A DNA stretch of 59,395 nucleotides from Candidatus Gastranaerophilales bacterium. Lineage in GTDB: Bacteria; Cyanobacteriota; Vampirovibrionia; Gastranaerophilales; Gastranaerophilaceae. The stretch spans positions 1 to 59,395 of the forward strand of contig CAAFYU010000057.1 in the NCBI GenBank assembly GCA_900767135.1. Reading direction: 5' to 3'. Each line of letters starts with the position of its first letter. Within the stretch, counting starts at the first letter, position 1. This document shows, piece after piece, positions 43,482 to 52,662 of the stretch. A program made the position numbers and the translations under genes. The notes beneath the pieces are model-generated. The model was not told the DNA's origin, made no database searches, and saw only the letters and a program-made list of their open reading frames with translations.

Positions 43482-44510
43482 ATGGAAAAGAAAAATATTG
43501 ATTGGGCAAATCTTGGTTTTGGCTATTACAAAACTGACAAAAGATATGTTTCAAATTTTAAAGACGGGAAATGGGACGATGGTTGTATTACAGAAGATGC
43601 AACTGTTGTAATGAGTGAATGTGCAGGCGTAATTCACTACTGTCAAACTTGTTTTGAAGGCATGAAAGCTTATACAACAGAGGACGGGCATGTGGTTGTT
43701 TTTAGACCTGATATGAATGCAAAAAGAATGGTTGATACTGCAAAACGTCTTGAAATTCCACCATTTCCGGAAGATAGATTTGTTGATGCGGTAGAAAAAG
43801 TTGTTAAAGCGAACTTGGAATATGTCCCTCCGTTTGGAACCGGTGCTGCATTGTACATAAGACCTGTGTTGTTTGCAACAGGCCCTGTAATGGGTGTAAA
43901 ACCTGCAACAGAATACCAATTCAGAATTTTCGTATCACCTGTTGGACCATACTTTAAAAAAGGTGGCTCTTCATCATCAATCGTATTAAAAGTTAGTGAT
44001 TTTGACCGTTCAGCACCGCACGGAACAGGACATGTTAAGGCTGGTTTGAATTATGCAATGAGCTTGTATCCGATTGTAAAAGCACATGAAGAAGGGTTCA
44101 ATGAAAACTTGTATCTTGATCCTCAAACTCGTACTAAGGTTGAAGAAACAGGTGGTGCAAACTGCTTCTTTGTAACCAAAGACAATAAAGTTGTGACTCC
44201 AAAATCTCCAAGTATTTTGCCTTCAATCACAAGACGTTCTTTGATGACACTTGCAAAAGATTTAGGCTATGTTGTTGAAGAAAGAGAAGTTTTCTTGACA
44301 GAACTTTCTGAATTTGTAGAATGCGGACTTTGCGGAACAGCTGCTGTAATTTCTCCTGTTGGAAAAGTAAATGACCACGGCAAAGAAATTGTTTTTGCCA
44401 ACTCTCAAAATGGTATGGGACCTGTTTCTCAAAAATTATATGACACATTAACAGGTATTCAATTTGGCAAAATTCAAGGACCGCAAGGTTGGGTTAAAAC
44501 AATAATATAA
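43482..44510 (+). CDS. ilvE: Branched-chain amino acid aminotransferase
   Basis: A 342-residue fold-type IV PLP enzyme that transfers the amino group between glutamate and the keto acids of Val, Leu and Ile. Features: QTCFEGMKAY, RPDMNAKRM, GAALYIRPVLFATG, the PLP lysine in GHVKAGLNYAMS, and EETGGANCFF. The frame is open to 43422, but the family N-terminus and GAAAGAG upstream fit the ATG at 43482. It follows galE by 68 nt. Confidence 0.94.
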   Translation: MEKKNIDWANLGFGYYKTDKRYVSNFKDGKWDDGCITEDATVVMSECAGVIHYCQTCFEGMKAYTTEDGHVVVFRPDMNAKRMVDTAKRLEIPPFPEDRFVDAVEKVVKANLEYVPPFGTGAALYIRPVLFATGPVMGVKPATEYQFRIFVSPVGPYFKKGGSSSSIVLKVSDFDRSAPHGTGHVKAGLNYAMSLYPIVKAHEEGFNENLYLDPQTRTKVEETGGANCFFVTKDNKVVTPKSPSILPSITRRSLMTLAKDLGYVVEEREVFLTELSEFVECGLCGTAAVISPVGKVNDHGKEIVFANSQNGMGPVSQKLYDTLTGIQFGKIQGPQGWVKTII

Positions 44511-44528
44511 GGATACATATTATGATAA

Positions 44529-44566
44529 AAAAAATAGAGTTCATATTAGAACTCTATTTTTTTTTA
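44529..44566. terminator. Bidirectional terminator
   Basis: A 14-bp stem (AAAAAATAGAGTTC with GAACTCTATTTTTT) and T-runs on both sides, between ilvE (plus) and the ldh-like gene that ends the long leftward series. Confidence 0.9.
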
Positions 44567-44579
44567 TGTTTTGTTGTGA

Positions 44580-45554
44580 TTATGCATTAACTAATTTAAT
44601 CGTTTTTTCAATTTGTTTTACTGATTCTTCAAATTTTAAGTGTTCTTTTAGAGAATGTTCTATTGGTAATACTAATTTAACTCCATTGTAATTGATTAAA
44701 CTAGGTAAACTTATGGCAACATCGCTACCAACAACCTGTCCTGCCATTGTGCTGGAAACACTTGCGGTAATGCTTCTTCGGTTTAAAATAGCGTCTGCGA
44801 TGTGGCAAACACAAGTTGAAATTCCATAATATGTTTTACCTTTGCCCTTGATAATTTCTGTCCCCATGTTTAAGACTTTTTGAGCCATGTCAAGTTTGAT
44901 ATCATCGGTGAAAGGAAGACCTTCTGCTTTGCAAAATTCTGCAAGAGATATATTGGCAATCTTGACTTCGTCCCAAAGTGGAATTTGAGAGTTTCCATGT
45001 TCTCCAATTACTGTTGCTGAAATAAATTCTGGGGATAAATCAATATAGTCTGAGATAATATTTATAAGTCTTGAACTGTCTAAGATACAGCCTGTTCCAA
45101 AAACTCTTCCTTTGGGTAAATTAAGGTTCTTGGTATAGTAGTAAGTTAATATATCGACAGGGTTTGCAACAACTAAAATAACACCTTGGTTATAATATTT
45201 TTTTATTTCTTTGACGATTTCGGCAGAAATTTTAACGTTGTCAGCTGCCAAGTCAAGTCTGGTTTCATTAGGTTTTCTATTTCTACCTGCTGTGATTATT
45301 ATTAAGTCGCAGTCTTTTATATCCTTATATTCACCGCAATATATTTTGGAACTTCCCATATTTGGAATACCATGTCGGATATCAAGCATTTCTGCATGAG
45401 ATGTTTCTGTTTTTGTGTCAATTAAAATTATTTCTCTTGCAATATCTTTCAGCATCATTGCATAGGCAATTCCCGCACCAACATAACCTGTTCCGATTAT
45501 TGCAACTCGTTTATTATAATATCTTTTGTTTTCTTCTATTTTTTTCTTTAACAT
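44580..45554 (-). CDS. LDH/MDH superfamily 2-hydroxyacid dehydrogenase with Arg at the Gln102 site
   Basis: A 324-residue NAD enzyme. Overall it is LDH-like: VAIIGTGYVGAGIAYAM, NPVDILTYY, the catalytic GEHGNSQIP. But the substrate loop reads AGRNRKPNETRLDL, where LDH has AGANQKPGETRLDL: the Gln that selects pyruvate (Gln102 in the classic numbering) is Arg, the residue malate dehydrogenases use to bind oxaloacetate. Its substrate may therefore be a dicarboxylate or another 2-oxoacid. Start at the ATG at 45554, overlapping the luxC-like gene by 7 nt. It is the last gene of the series. Confidence 0.85.
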   Translation of the reverse strand: MLKKKIEENKRYYNKRVAIIGTGYVGAGIAYAMMLKDIAREIILIDTKTETSHAEMLDIRHGIPNMGSSKIYCGEYKDIKDCDLIIITAGRNRKPNETRLDLAADNVKISAEIVKEIKKYYNQGVILVVANPVDILTYYYTKNLNLPKGRVFGTGCILDSSRLINIISDYIDLSPEFISATVIGEHGNSQIPLWDEVKIANISLAEFCKAEGLPFTDDIKLDMAQKVLNMGTEIIKGKGKTYYGISTCVCHIADAILNRRSITASVSSTMAGQVVGSDVAISLPSLINYNGVKLVLPIEHSLKEHLKFEESVKQIEKTIKLVNA

Positions 45555-46717
45555 AATGCAATCTTTCTGGATAATTCCCTTACTAAATCGTGCCCGTCCC
45601 AAATTACACCTATATCCATTGCTTTGCCGATTGGTACGATTCTGTCAATTCCACGTAAATTGTGTTCCACAACGTTTTTTAAAAGCTCGTCTTGGTTAAT
45701 TCCAAAGTATGTAACAGTCTGATATTTATCAGTTACGACAGAGAACAAATCTTCTATATCTGTTAGAGAATATTCATAGAAATATCCGCCTTTGCCTCTA
45801 ATATTTTGGGCATTTTCAAGAGATTTGATTTCGCTACGATAAAGCAAGTTTGTTTTGTGAGTTGTTTTGCCTACATTTTCAAACATAATTGCATCTTCGC
45901 AAAATTTTGTGTATTTATCTACACAAACAGCATCTTGTAAATTATATTTTGCACTTGCATAAGCATAAACAGTTGCCCAGAACTTGCTTCTAGCTTCTTC
46001 ACTGTCGTTTAACCAGTAAATTAATTGAGGAGAAGAACAAGCATTCTGATCCATTAAATAAGTGTCAACATAAAAACTTTCAGCAAGACGTTTAAGTGTT
46101 TCTTCACTTGCTTCATTTATTTTTTCTGCATCAATAAGACAAATTGAATATCTGTCAGGAAAAGTTATGTCGATACATCTGGGTTTGCATTCAAATGCCT
46201 TAAATATTTGTATTGTTTTATCGCCCCCCCAAATCATTCTACAATCTGCAATTTTTGAGAACTCTTCACTTATTTCATTTGAACGTTCATATTTCACAAA
46301 TGCGGTTCTCTTTTCAATTTCAGGATAATTTTTTAGTACATCTTTTATTAAATTGCAGACAAAATCAACTTGTGGAAAATCTTTGCTGGAAAGCCTAACA
46401 ATATTTGAATTGCCGGCTAAAAGCCCAAAGAAGTATGAAAATATAGAATTAATCGGAATATTAGAAGGTGCAATATGGAAACAAAGCCCTCTGCCAAGCC
46501 TATCAGTATTTTTTCCAAAATTTTCTTTTATTTTTTGAAGATTTGCTTTTCTGCACCAAAAAGCAAGAGCTGAAAGATCTGTATATTCCCTAATAATAGG
46601 CGATTTCATCAGTTTTGAGGATATTTCATTTAAAAAGTTGCAAACGTCATCAGAAAAGGTTTGCATTGGTGTATTTACAATATTTTCATTCCCTATAATA
46701 TAATTAACGTTTTTCAT
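45548..46717 (-). CDS. luxC: LuxC-like acyl-CoA/acyl-protein reductase
   Basis: A 389-residue member of the LuxC family, which reduces an acyl thioester or acyl-enzyme to the aldehyde with NADPH. Aldehyde-dehydrogenase-like landmarks: HIAPSNIPINSIFSYFFGLLAGN (nucleotide pocket), MIWGGDKTI, and MDQNACSSPQ with the catalytic Cys. Start at the ATG at 46717; the gene overlaps the luxE-like gene by 14 nt. No luciferase gene is present, so the aldehyde must serve another purpose. Confidence 0.88.
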   Translation of the reverse strand: MKNVNYIIGNENIVNTPMQTFSDDVCNFLNEISSKLMKSPIIREYTDLSALAFWCRKANLQKIKENFGKNTDRLGRGLCFHIAPSNIPINSIFSYFFGLLAGNSNIVRLSSKDFPQVDFVCNLIKDVLKNYPEIEKRTAFVKYERSNEISEEFSKIADCRMIWGGDKTIQIFKAFECKPRCIDITFPDRYSICLIDAEKINEASEETLKRLAESFYVDTYLMDQNACSSPQLIYWLNDSEEARSKFWATVYAYASAKYNLQDAVCVDKYTKFCEDAIMFENVGKTTHKTNLLYRSEIKSLENAQNIRGKGGYFYEYSLTDIEDLFSVVTDKYQTVTYFGINQDELLKNVVEHNLRGIDRIVPIGKAMDIGVIWDGHDLVRELSRKIALC

Positions 46718-47780
46718 AAGTATCAGAACACCCCCTAATTTCTGCATTTTTAATTCTTCCTAATATTTTAAAATATTTACCTTTTCTTCCGCAAGGACAG
46801 TCGTCCTCACCCAAAACAATCCCTTCGTCCTCAGTTAAAAGAGAATGTCCAGGATATGATGATGGCAAGGCTGATATCAGTTGAATTAACCCTTTTTCTC
46901 CATTTTTCGCAACTGAAAAATCCTGTGGCTTACGGATAATAACATCGGAGTAATTTGAACAATGCATGTGTCCATGTTCGCATTCTACAAATACTGAGCC
47001 CAATTGTTCTGCCATTCCGTAGTAATTATAAACTTTTACATTTCCTAATACATCTTGGATTCGTTTGTTGTACGTTATAGTGTCAACAGCTTCTGCTTTT
47101 AATTTTTTCCAGCCACCAATATGGAATAAAATGGCATTTTTTATGTTGAATTTCTTGTTCCGTTTTTCCAGCTCTTTTACAATAAATTGCCAAATCATGT
47201 AGGTGTAGCCGAACATCAAAATTGTTTCATTTTCATGTTCAGATAGAAATTTCTCAATTTTATCAATGTCTATTTCCATATTTTCATTAAGAGCATAGGT
47301 TGTATTTCTTCCAAAAGTTGTAAATCCAATAATTCCGGCTCCTCTTGCTGAAAACATACTTCTATCTTTTTTTACCATTTCTGTATCAAGTAATAGTAGT
47401 GGTAATCTTTGTTTTCCGATAAATGAAGAAATTATGTGAGCCAAAGTTTTTGTTTGGTTTGCTGTATTCGTTTTGTCTAAATAAATTTTAGATACAGCTT
47501 GTCCAGAAGTCCCTGATGATGTCATTGTTTTAAAAACATCTTCATCTGCCACACTTTTTAATTCAAATTCTTTAAAAAGTCTTACCGGAATAAATGGAAT
47601 ATCAAAAGTGTTTTTTAAGTTATCTATATTGATTTCTAATTTATCTAATATTTTTTTATACCCTTCACAATTTTCATAGTGATGTCGGGTTAAATTTTGC
47701 AATGCTTCAAACAGCAATTTCTCTTTTTCTGTTTTATTTAATCCGTATGGTTCAAGTTCATGAAATTTGTCTAAATTCAT
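46704..47780 (-). CDS. luxE: LuxE-like acyl-protein synthetase
   Basis: A 358-residue member of the LuxE/PaaK adenylate-forming family, which activates a carboxylic acid with ATP and passes it to the reductase. Visible: TMTSSGTSGQAVSKIYLD (ATP loop), FHIGGWKKL and YNYYGMAEQLGSVFVECEHG, CPCGRKGKYFKILGR near the end. Its start abuts the GNAT gene (1-nt overlap) and its end overlaps the luxC-like gene, so the two partners are coupled. Confidence 0.88.
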   Translation of the reverse strand: MNLDKFHELEPYGLNKTEKEKLLFEALQNLTRHHYENCEGYKKILDKLEINIDNLKNTFDIPFIPVRLFKEFELKSVADEDVFKTMTSSGTSGQAVSKIYLDKTNTANQTKTLAHIISSFIGKQRLPLLLLDTEMVKKDRSMFSARGAGIIGFTTFGRNTTYALNENMEIDIDKIEKFLSEHENETILMFGYTYMIWQFIVKELEKRNKKFNIKNAILFHIGGWKKLKAEAVDTITYNKRIQDVLGNVKVYNYYGMAEQLGSVFVECEHGHMHCSNYSDVIIRKPQDFSVAKNGEKGLIQLISALPSSYPGHSLLTEDEGIVLGEDDCPCGRKGKYFKILGRIKNAEIRGCSDTYEKR

Positions 47781-48454
47781 TATCTTACCTCTCTTATATA
47801 AATATCTGTCGGGTTAGAAAATTTCGCTCCAAAATAACTGTATAAGTTCATAACAGCAGTATTTTGAGAACTTATTCTCCCATCGAGTGAAGAATATCCT
47901 TTTGATTTTGCATACAAAATTGCCTTTGCGTATAGTGCCATTGCTGCACCTGTCATTCTGTATTTTTCATCGACGGCTGCAAGGTGAACAAACAGAGCTT
48001 TTTCATTTATTTCTTTGAGTGCTAAAAAACCGACAGGAGCGTCTTTAAACAAACAAACTAAAACTTTGTCTAATTTTTTGACCCAATCTTCCAGTACAAT
48101 ATTGGCAAAATCTTGATTACACTTTTCTGTTAAATGAAATCTTCTGTCATAAGTAAATGATTTTTGAGCGATATTTAAAATTTCATTTTTATAATCAGAG
48201 GTTTCAATAATCGGTAGCCGTATAAATTTTTCTAACCCATCAATCTTAGTTAAAGGAATTGATACATCTAATGTCCTATCCCCAAATACAAAGCCATTTT
48301 GTACGAGCTCTTTTGAGTTTGTTTCATTAGGAGTAACAAAAGCTTTTAAAATATCATATTTTTCAATCTCAATTTCAGAAAAATCATCTATTGAGTTCAG
48401 ATTGAATTCAAGTATTTTTTTATTGCTATAATTTAATTCCATAGAATTATCCAT
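47780..48454 (-). CDS. GNAT-family acyltransferase
   Basis: A 224-residue protein with the GNAT core in its C-terminal half: FLALKEIN, FVHLAAVDEKYRMTGAAMALYAKAI (acyl-CoA loop, with R-x-T-G-A instead of R-x-x-G-x-G/A), then SSLDGRISSQNTAVMNLYSYFG. It would move an acyl group to an amine, perhaps an amino sugar. The N-terminal 100 residues form a less typical domain. It fits between the ligase and the LuxE-like gene with no gap. Confidence 0.8.
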   Translation of the reverse strand: MDNSMELNYSNKKILEFNLNSIDDFSEIEIEKYDILKAFVTPNETNSKELVQNGFVFGDRTLDVSIPLTKIDGLEKFIRLPIIETSDYKNEILNIAQKSFTYDRRFHLTEKCNQDFANIVLEDWVKKLDKVLVCLFKDAPVGFLALKEINEKALFVHLAAVDEKYRMTGAAMALYAKAILYAKSKGYSSLDGRISSQNTAVMNLYSYFGAKFSNPTDIYIREVR

Positions 48455-48455
48455 T

Positions 48456-49856
48456 TTACACCTTTAATTCTTTATATAAAGTTTTCCCGGCTTCGTTTTT
48501 TGGGATTTCATTTATATTTAAAACTTCAAAAGCAGCTTTGTTTAAACCTGTTTTAGAAGTTACAAAAGTCATTACGTTTTCATTTTCAAGCGGGTTTGTT
48601 GTATAGATTTTCATTGAATCATCAACACCTGTGCAAGCACATTCCAAATTTTTAAAAGCCGATTTAATTAATCTTTCTGTTTCATCAAGATTAACTCTGT
48701 TGCCGTAAATTTTCAAGAAACGTTTTTTCCTTCCAACTATGTAGAAAAAGCCGTCTTTGTCAAATTTAGCCATATCACCGGTAATTAGTTTTCCTTGTCT
48801 TTCATCACCTTTATCTAAATCTTTTCCGCATTCAGCATATCCGAGAGTAACGTTATCTCCTTCGTATACGAGTTCTCCAACAGTTTCCGGTGTTAAAATT
48901 TCTTCTCCATTAACATCTATTAGAGAAAATTTCCCGTTAGGAATTGCGATACCCATTGAGCCGTATTTTTCTAATGATTTTTCAGCCGGCAAATATGACA
49001 TTCTGGCAGTTGCTTCGGTTTGCCCATACATAACAATGAATTTTTTACCACAATCTTTTGCCCATTGTGCAAATTTATGGTGTAATTCCGGAGATAACTT
49101 GCCACCGGCTTGTGTCATATAACGTAAACTTGGTAAACTCATTCTGAAAAATCTTAGTTTATCCAACATTTCGTAAGTATATGGTACACCGGCAAAAGAC
49201 GTTGCTTCAAATTCCTTCATTTGTTGCCAGAATTCTTTTTGCATTAACCCCTTTTCTGTTAAAACAACGGAAGCTCCAACCCAAAGGTGAGTATTTATAA
49301 TTGAAATGCCATAAGTATAATTCATTGGCAAAGTTGTAATAGCACGCTCTGTCTCGTTTAATTGTAAGTATTCAACAATAGATTTTGTATTTGCTTCTAT
49401 ATTTTTATAACTTTGTCTAACAAGTTTGGGACTGCCGGTAGAGCCGGAAGTTGTTAAAAGAAGAGCAAGTTCGTCGTTTAATTTGTATTCTTCTTCAAAA
49501 TTTGTTTTTAAAAGAGTGTAGCCAATATTGGAATAAACTTTTTCAAATTTATCAAATCCATCTGCCATAGATGTCGGTAGATTAATGTAAGCCGGTTTGT
49601 ATGTTTCAAGCATGTTGGTTAAAAGAATTTCATCTAAGTCTGCTTTTAGCATAACCGGAACTATTTTGGCATTTAAGAAGCCGATATATCCGACAAGAGA
49701 TCCAAGTTCATTGGTGCACATATTAAAAACAAGACAACGTTTGTTTATGTGCGACGTTAATTGTTCACAAAACTGGTTAAATTCGTTGTATGTAATCTTT
49801 TGGTTTTGTTCTGTAATTACTGCAATATTGTCTTTAAATTGGTTTAAATTCCACAT
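48456..49856 (-). CDS. AMP-dependent acyl-CoA/acyl-ACP ligase
   Basis: A 466-residue adenylate-forming enzyme: LLTTSGSTGSPKLVRQ (P-loop), AGVPYTYEML, VMYGQTEATARMSYLP, TGDMAKFDKDGFFYIVGRKKRFLKIYGNRVN (broken here as TGDMAK and GRKKRFLK), and a catalytic Lys near the end (NEAGKTLYKEL). It would adenylate a short or medium chain acid and load the neighbouring carrier protein. A 95-nt gap with a possible TATAAT separates it from the hydrolase upstream, the largest gap in the series. Confidence 0.88.
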   Translation of the reverse strand: MWNLNQFKDNIAVITEQNQKITYNEFNQFCEQLTSHINKRCLVFNMCTNELGSLVGYIGFLNAKIVPVMLKADLDEILLTNMLETYKPAYINLPTSMADGFDKFEKVYSNIGYTLLKTNFEEEYKLNDELALLLTTSGSTGSPKLVRQSYKNIEANTKSIVEYLQLNETERAITTLPMNYTYGISIINTHLWVGASVVLTEKGLMQKEFWQQMKEFEATSFAGVPYTYEMLDKLRFFRMSLPSLRYMTQAGGKLSPELHHKFAQWAKDCGKKFIVMYGQTEATARMSYLPAEKSLEKYGSMGIAIPNGKFSLIDVNGEEILTPETVGELVYEGDNVTLGYAECGKDLDKGDERQGKLITGDMAKFDKDGFFYIVGRKKRFLKIYGNRVNLDETERLIKSAFKNLECACTGVDDSMKIYTTNPLENENVMTFVTSKTGLNKAAFEVLNINEIPKNEAGKTLYKELKV

Positions 49857-49951
49857 ATTCCCGTACCTCTTCTCTTCTATTAAACTAACATGAACAAATT
49901 TGAAAAGAAATTATAAAAAAGTATATATTTGCACAACTTAATTATTTTAAA

Positions 49952-50665
49952 CTATTTGAAATCAATGGAAATTTTTCCATTAATTTTTATGTCTTTTAGT
50001 GGGAAAATTTCCCCATGTCCGGGAAAAATAATCATATTCTCCGGAAATTTTTCAAAAATTGGCATTGTCAGTTCTTGATAAGCTTTTTTGCTTCCTCTTG
50101 GAAATCTTGTAATTATAGGATAATCTTTCATTAAAGAATCACCGGTGAAAGTAATATAGTCATCTAAAATAATGCAACAACTACCTTTTGAGTGTCCAAT
50201 TGTTTCAATGAATTTAATATTATGGTTTTGCCAGGTTAATTCGTGAGCTTTTTCAAATGTAATATCTGCTGTGCAGGTGTATGGTTCATATTCTTTATTA
50301 AATTTTTCTAATAAATTTGTCCCATTTCGTCTGTCTCGTTCTTCTAAAACAAGATTAATTAAAACAGGTCGTGTGTTTTTTACATCAGAAATGTATTCGG
50401 AAGTTTCTTTGGTTGAAATCAAAGTGGTTTCAAAGTTTGATTTTAACCATTTTAAGCCGGAAACGTGATCCGGGTGCTCATGTGTGAGTAAGATTGTTAT
50501 TTTTTTTACAAGATTTCTTTGCAACAAATCATAGACCTCATCACTTTTGTGTGGGTCTATGATAAGAGCATTGTTGTTTTTTATAATTATGTACATATTT
50601 GAATTAAGATATTCAAATATGGAATTATAAATTATTAAATTATTATTTTGAAAAATCAATTTCAT
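49952..50665 (-). CDS. Metallo-beta-lactamase-fold hydrolase
   Basis: A 237-residue protein with the metal-binding LLTHEHPDHVSG, a distal GHSKGSCCIIL, FTGDSL and a C-terminal FPGHGEIFPL, as in glyoxalase II-type hydrolases. In this cluster it may act as a thioesterase that releases an acyl group from the carrier protein; that is inference. It overlaps the acyl carrier gene by 23 nt. Confidence 0.85.
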   Translation of the reverse strand: MKLIFQNNNLIIYNSIFEYLNSNMYIIIKNNNALIIDPHKSDEVYDLLQRNLVKKITILLTHEHPDHVSGLKWLKSNFETTLISTKETSEYISDVKNTRPVLINLVLEERDRRNGTNLLEKFNKEYEPYTCTADITFEKAHELTWQNHNIKFIETIGHSKGSCCIILDDYITFTGDSLMKDYPIITRFPRGSKKAYQELTMPIFEKFPENMIIFPGHGEIFPLKDIKINGKISIDFK

Positions 50666-50888
50666 AATTGTTTGTTAAAATTTCTTTCCCTTTTTCAAAA
50701 GAACTAAAATCAATAATATCTTCTGTTTCCATCATGATATCGAAAGCATCTTCTATATTCGAAATTAAGCCCATGTGGCCAACAGAGTCCCAAGCTTTAA
50801 TATCTTGGTATTTTAGGTTTTTAGCTTCTTCCGGTGTTACTTCAAATGCTTCTACGTAAGCTTGTGTGTATTTTTCTAAGTTTGTCAT
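50643..50888 (-). CDS. Acyl carrier protein
   Basis: An 81-residue ACP of four helices, with the phosphopantetheine site WDSVGHMGL (Ser with DSV rather than the DSL of fatty-acid ACP). It is a dedicated carrier, lying 2 nt after the transketolase C-half and overlapping the hydrolase. AAAGGAG precedes its ATG. Confidence 0.9.
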   Translation of the reverse strand: MTNLEKYTQAYVEAFEVTPEEAKNLKYQDIKAWDSVGHMGLISNIEDAFDIMMETEDIIDFSSFEKGKEILTNNYEIDFSK

Positions 50889-50890
50889 TT

Positions 50891-51859
50891 TTATTCTCCT
50901 TTATATTCTTCCATAATTTTTTGTGCAATTTGTTCTGGTTTTAATCCATATTCTTCAAGTAAAAATTGATAATCTCCGGCTTTTTCGTATTTATCTTTTA
51001 TGCCTATTATTAACTGTTGAGGTTTTGTTCTTTCTTGTGCAAGAATCTCGCTAACAGCACTTCCAAGACCGCCAAAAATAGAATGTTCCTCAACTGTCAC
51101 AATCAGTTTTGAGTTGCAACATTGTTTAATCGCCTCAATGTCGAGAGGCTTTATAGTGTGCATATTTACAACTTTAACACTAATATCTTCTTTCTCAATC
51201 AGTTTTGCGGCTTTCAATGAGTTGCTAACCATAGTTCCTGTTGCAATTATTGCTATATCAATTCCTTCTTGTAGTGTGATTGCTTTGCCTATTTCAAAAT
51301 CATAATCTTCTTTATATACTGGTGGATTTCCCATTGTTCCTGTTAATCTAAGATAAACAGGTGTATTAATTTTTGCAGATGCAATAGTTGCTTTAACGGT
51401 TTCCATACAATCTGCCGGGGATAGAATAGTAATATTTGGAATTGAACGCATAACAGCAATATCTTCGATGCAAATATGCGTAGGACCGAGTATTCCGACT
51501 GATAGACCTGAGGTTAGACCTACCAGTTTGATCGGTAAATTCATGTAGCCCATATTTACACGAACCTGATCTGCACTTCTCATTGCCGCAAAAGTTGCAT
51601 AAGTTGTTGCAAAAGGAATTAGATTTTCTTTTGCCATTCCTGCTGCTATTCCAAGCATATTATTTTCTGCAATTCCAATATTGTAATATTGTTTTGGATA
51701 TTTTTCTGCGAAACGAGTTAAACCTGCAAAAGAGCACAAATCGGCAGTAAGTGCGATAATATCAGAATTGTTTTCTGCCAGTTCTTCGCAAGCCATTCCA
51801 AAAGCTCCGCACGAACCTAAAAATGATAATGTTCTAATTGATGTTCTGTCAAAAATCAT
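50891..51859 (-). CDS. Transketolase, C-terminal subunit
   Basis: A 322-residue protein holding the pyrimidine-binding and C-terminal domains of transketolase: FAEKYPKQYYNIGIAENNMLGIAAG (Glu for thiamine N1'), FAAMRSADQVRVNMGYMN, GPTHICIEDIAVMR, then TVEEHSIFGGLGSAV. With its partner it would use thiamine diphosphate to move a two-carbon ketol unit. Split transketolases are common in sugar and secondary-metabolite clusters. The ATG overlaps the stop of the N-subunit gene. Confidence 0.9.
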   Translation of the reverse strand: MIFDRTSIRTLSFLGSCGAFGMACEELAENNSDIIALTADLCSFAGLTRFAEKYPKQYYNIGIAENNMLGIAAGMAKENLIPFATTYATFAAMRSADQVRVNMGYMNLPIKLVGLTSGLSVGILGPTHICIEDIAVMRSIPNITILSPADCMETVKATIASAKINTPVYLRLTGTMGNPPVYKEDYDFEIGKAITLQEGIDIAIIATGTMVSNSLKAAKLIEKEDISVKVVNMHTIKPLDIEAIKQCCNSKLIVTVEEHSIFGGLGSAVSEILAQERTKPQQLIIGIKDKYEKAGDYQFLLEEYGLKPEQIAQKIMEEYKGE

Positions 51860-52662
51860 ATTGTACCGCCTAACTCAGATATAGCTTGATTATAAAGTTC
51901 TTCTGTCAAAATGTTATTATGCCATTTGGGATCATTTTCCATAAAGGAAATCCCTTTCCCTTTTATAGTGTTAGCAATAATACAAAGTGGTTTGTTATTA
52001 TGTTCTGTTCTTAATGCTTTTTCAATAGCTTCAATGTTGTGTCCGTCAATTTCCACAGTACATATTCCAAAACTTTCAAATTTGTTTTTTAGTGGATTCA
52101 TATTCATAACGTTGTTAGTAAAATCGTCATATTGAATATTATTTTTATCAATAATTATAACTAAGTTTTGAAGTTTAAATTGAACCGCTGACATAACAGC
52201 TTCCCAAATTTGTCCTTCGTTGCACTCGCCATCTCCTAAAATTACAAAAACTTTTGATTTATCGTTATTTTTGTGTCGTAATGCGAGAGCTACTCCAACC
52301 CCTTGCGACAAACCTTGTCCCAAACTTCCACTTGCAAATTCCAAACCAAGTTTTTGGTTCAATGTTGGGTGAGCAGAGAGTTCTGAATTATTTTTTTTAA
52401 AGGTTAGCAGATCTGCTTCCGAGATTATTCCAACTTGTTTTAAAGCAGCATATAGAGCAATTACACCATGGCCTTTGCTCAAAATTAACCTATCTCTATT
52501 TTCATCAAGAGGATTTTGTATATCAAAATTCATTTCTTTTAGATATAAAACAGCCATAAGTTCTGTCATTGATAAAGCCGGACCAATATGAGCTCCGGAT
52601 TTTCCTGCTGTGTATGCCATTTTTATCATATCTAAACGCATTTGGTTCAAAGTATTTTGCAC
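51856..52662 (-). CDS. Transketolase, N-terminal (ThDP diphosphate-binding) subunit
   Basis: A 268-residue protein with the thiamine diphosphate-binding motif GDGECNEGQIWEAV...NN (GDG to NN), plus LSKGHGVIALYAAL, AHPTLNQKLGLEFASGSLGQG. It forms the catalytic pair with the following gene (4-nt overlap). Paired with a reductase that makes aldehydes, it could accept an acyl or sugar aldehyde as ketol acceptor. Confidence 0.92.
   Translation of the reverse strand: MQNTLNQMRLDMIKMAYTAGKSGAHIGPALSMTELMAVLYLKEMNFDIQNPLDENRDRLILSKGHGVIALYAALKQVGIISEADLLTFKKNNSELSAHPTLNQKLGLEFASGSLGQGLSQGVGVALALRHKNNDKSKVFVILGDGECNEGQIWEAVMSAVQFKLQNLVIIIDKNNIQYDDFTNNVMNMNPLKNKFESFGICTVEIDGHNIEAIEKALRTEHNNKPLCIIANTIKGKGISFMENDPKWHNNILTEELYNQAISELGGTI

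Noticed and set aside
46224..46230. Seven-C run in the luxC-like gene as a phase-variable tract
   Set aside because: It encodes the in-frame WGGD of the family and is too short to slip often.
45548..47780. A bioluminescence (lux) operon
   Set aside because: luxC- and luxE-like genes are present but luxA, luxB and luxD are not; the neighbours are glycan and acyl genes.
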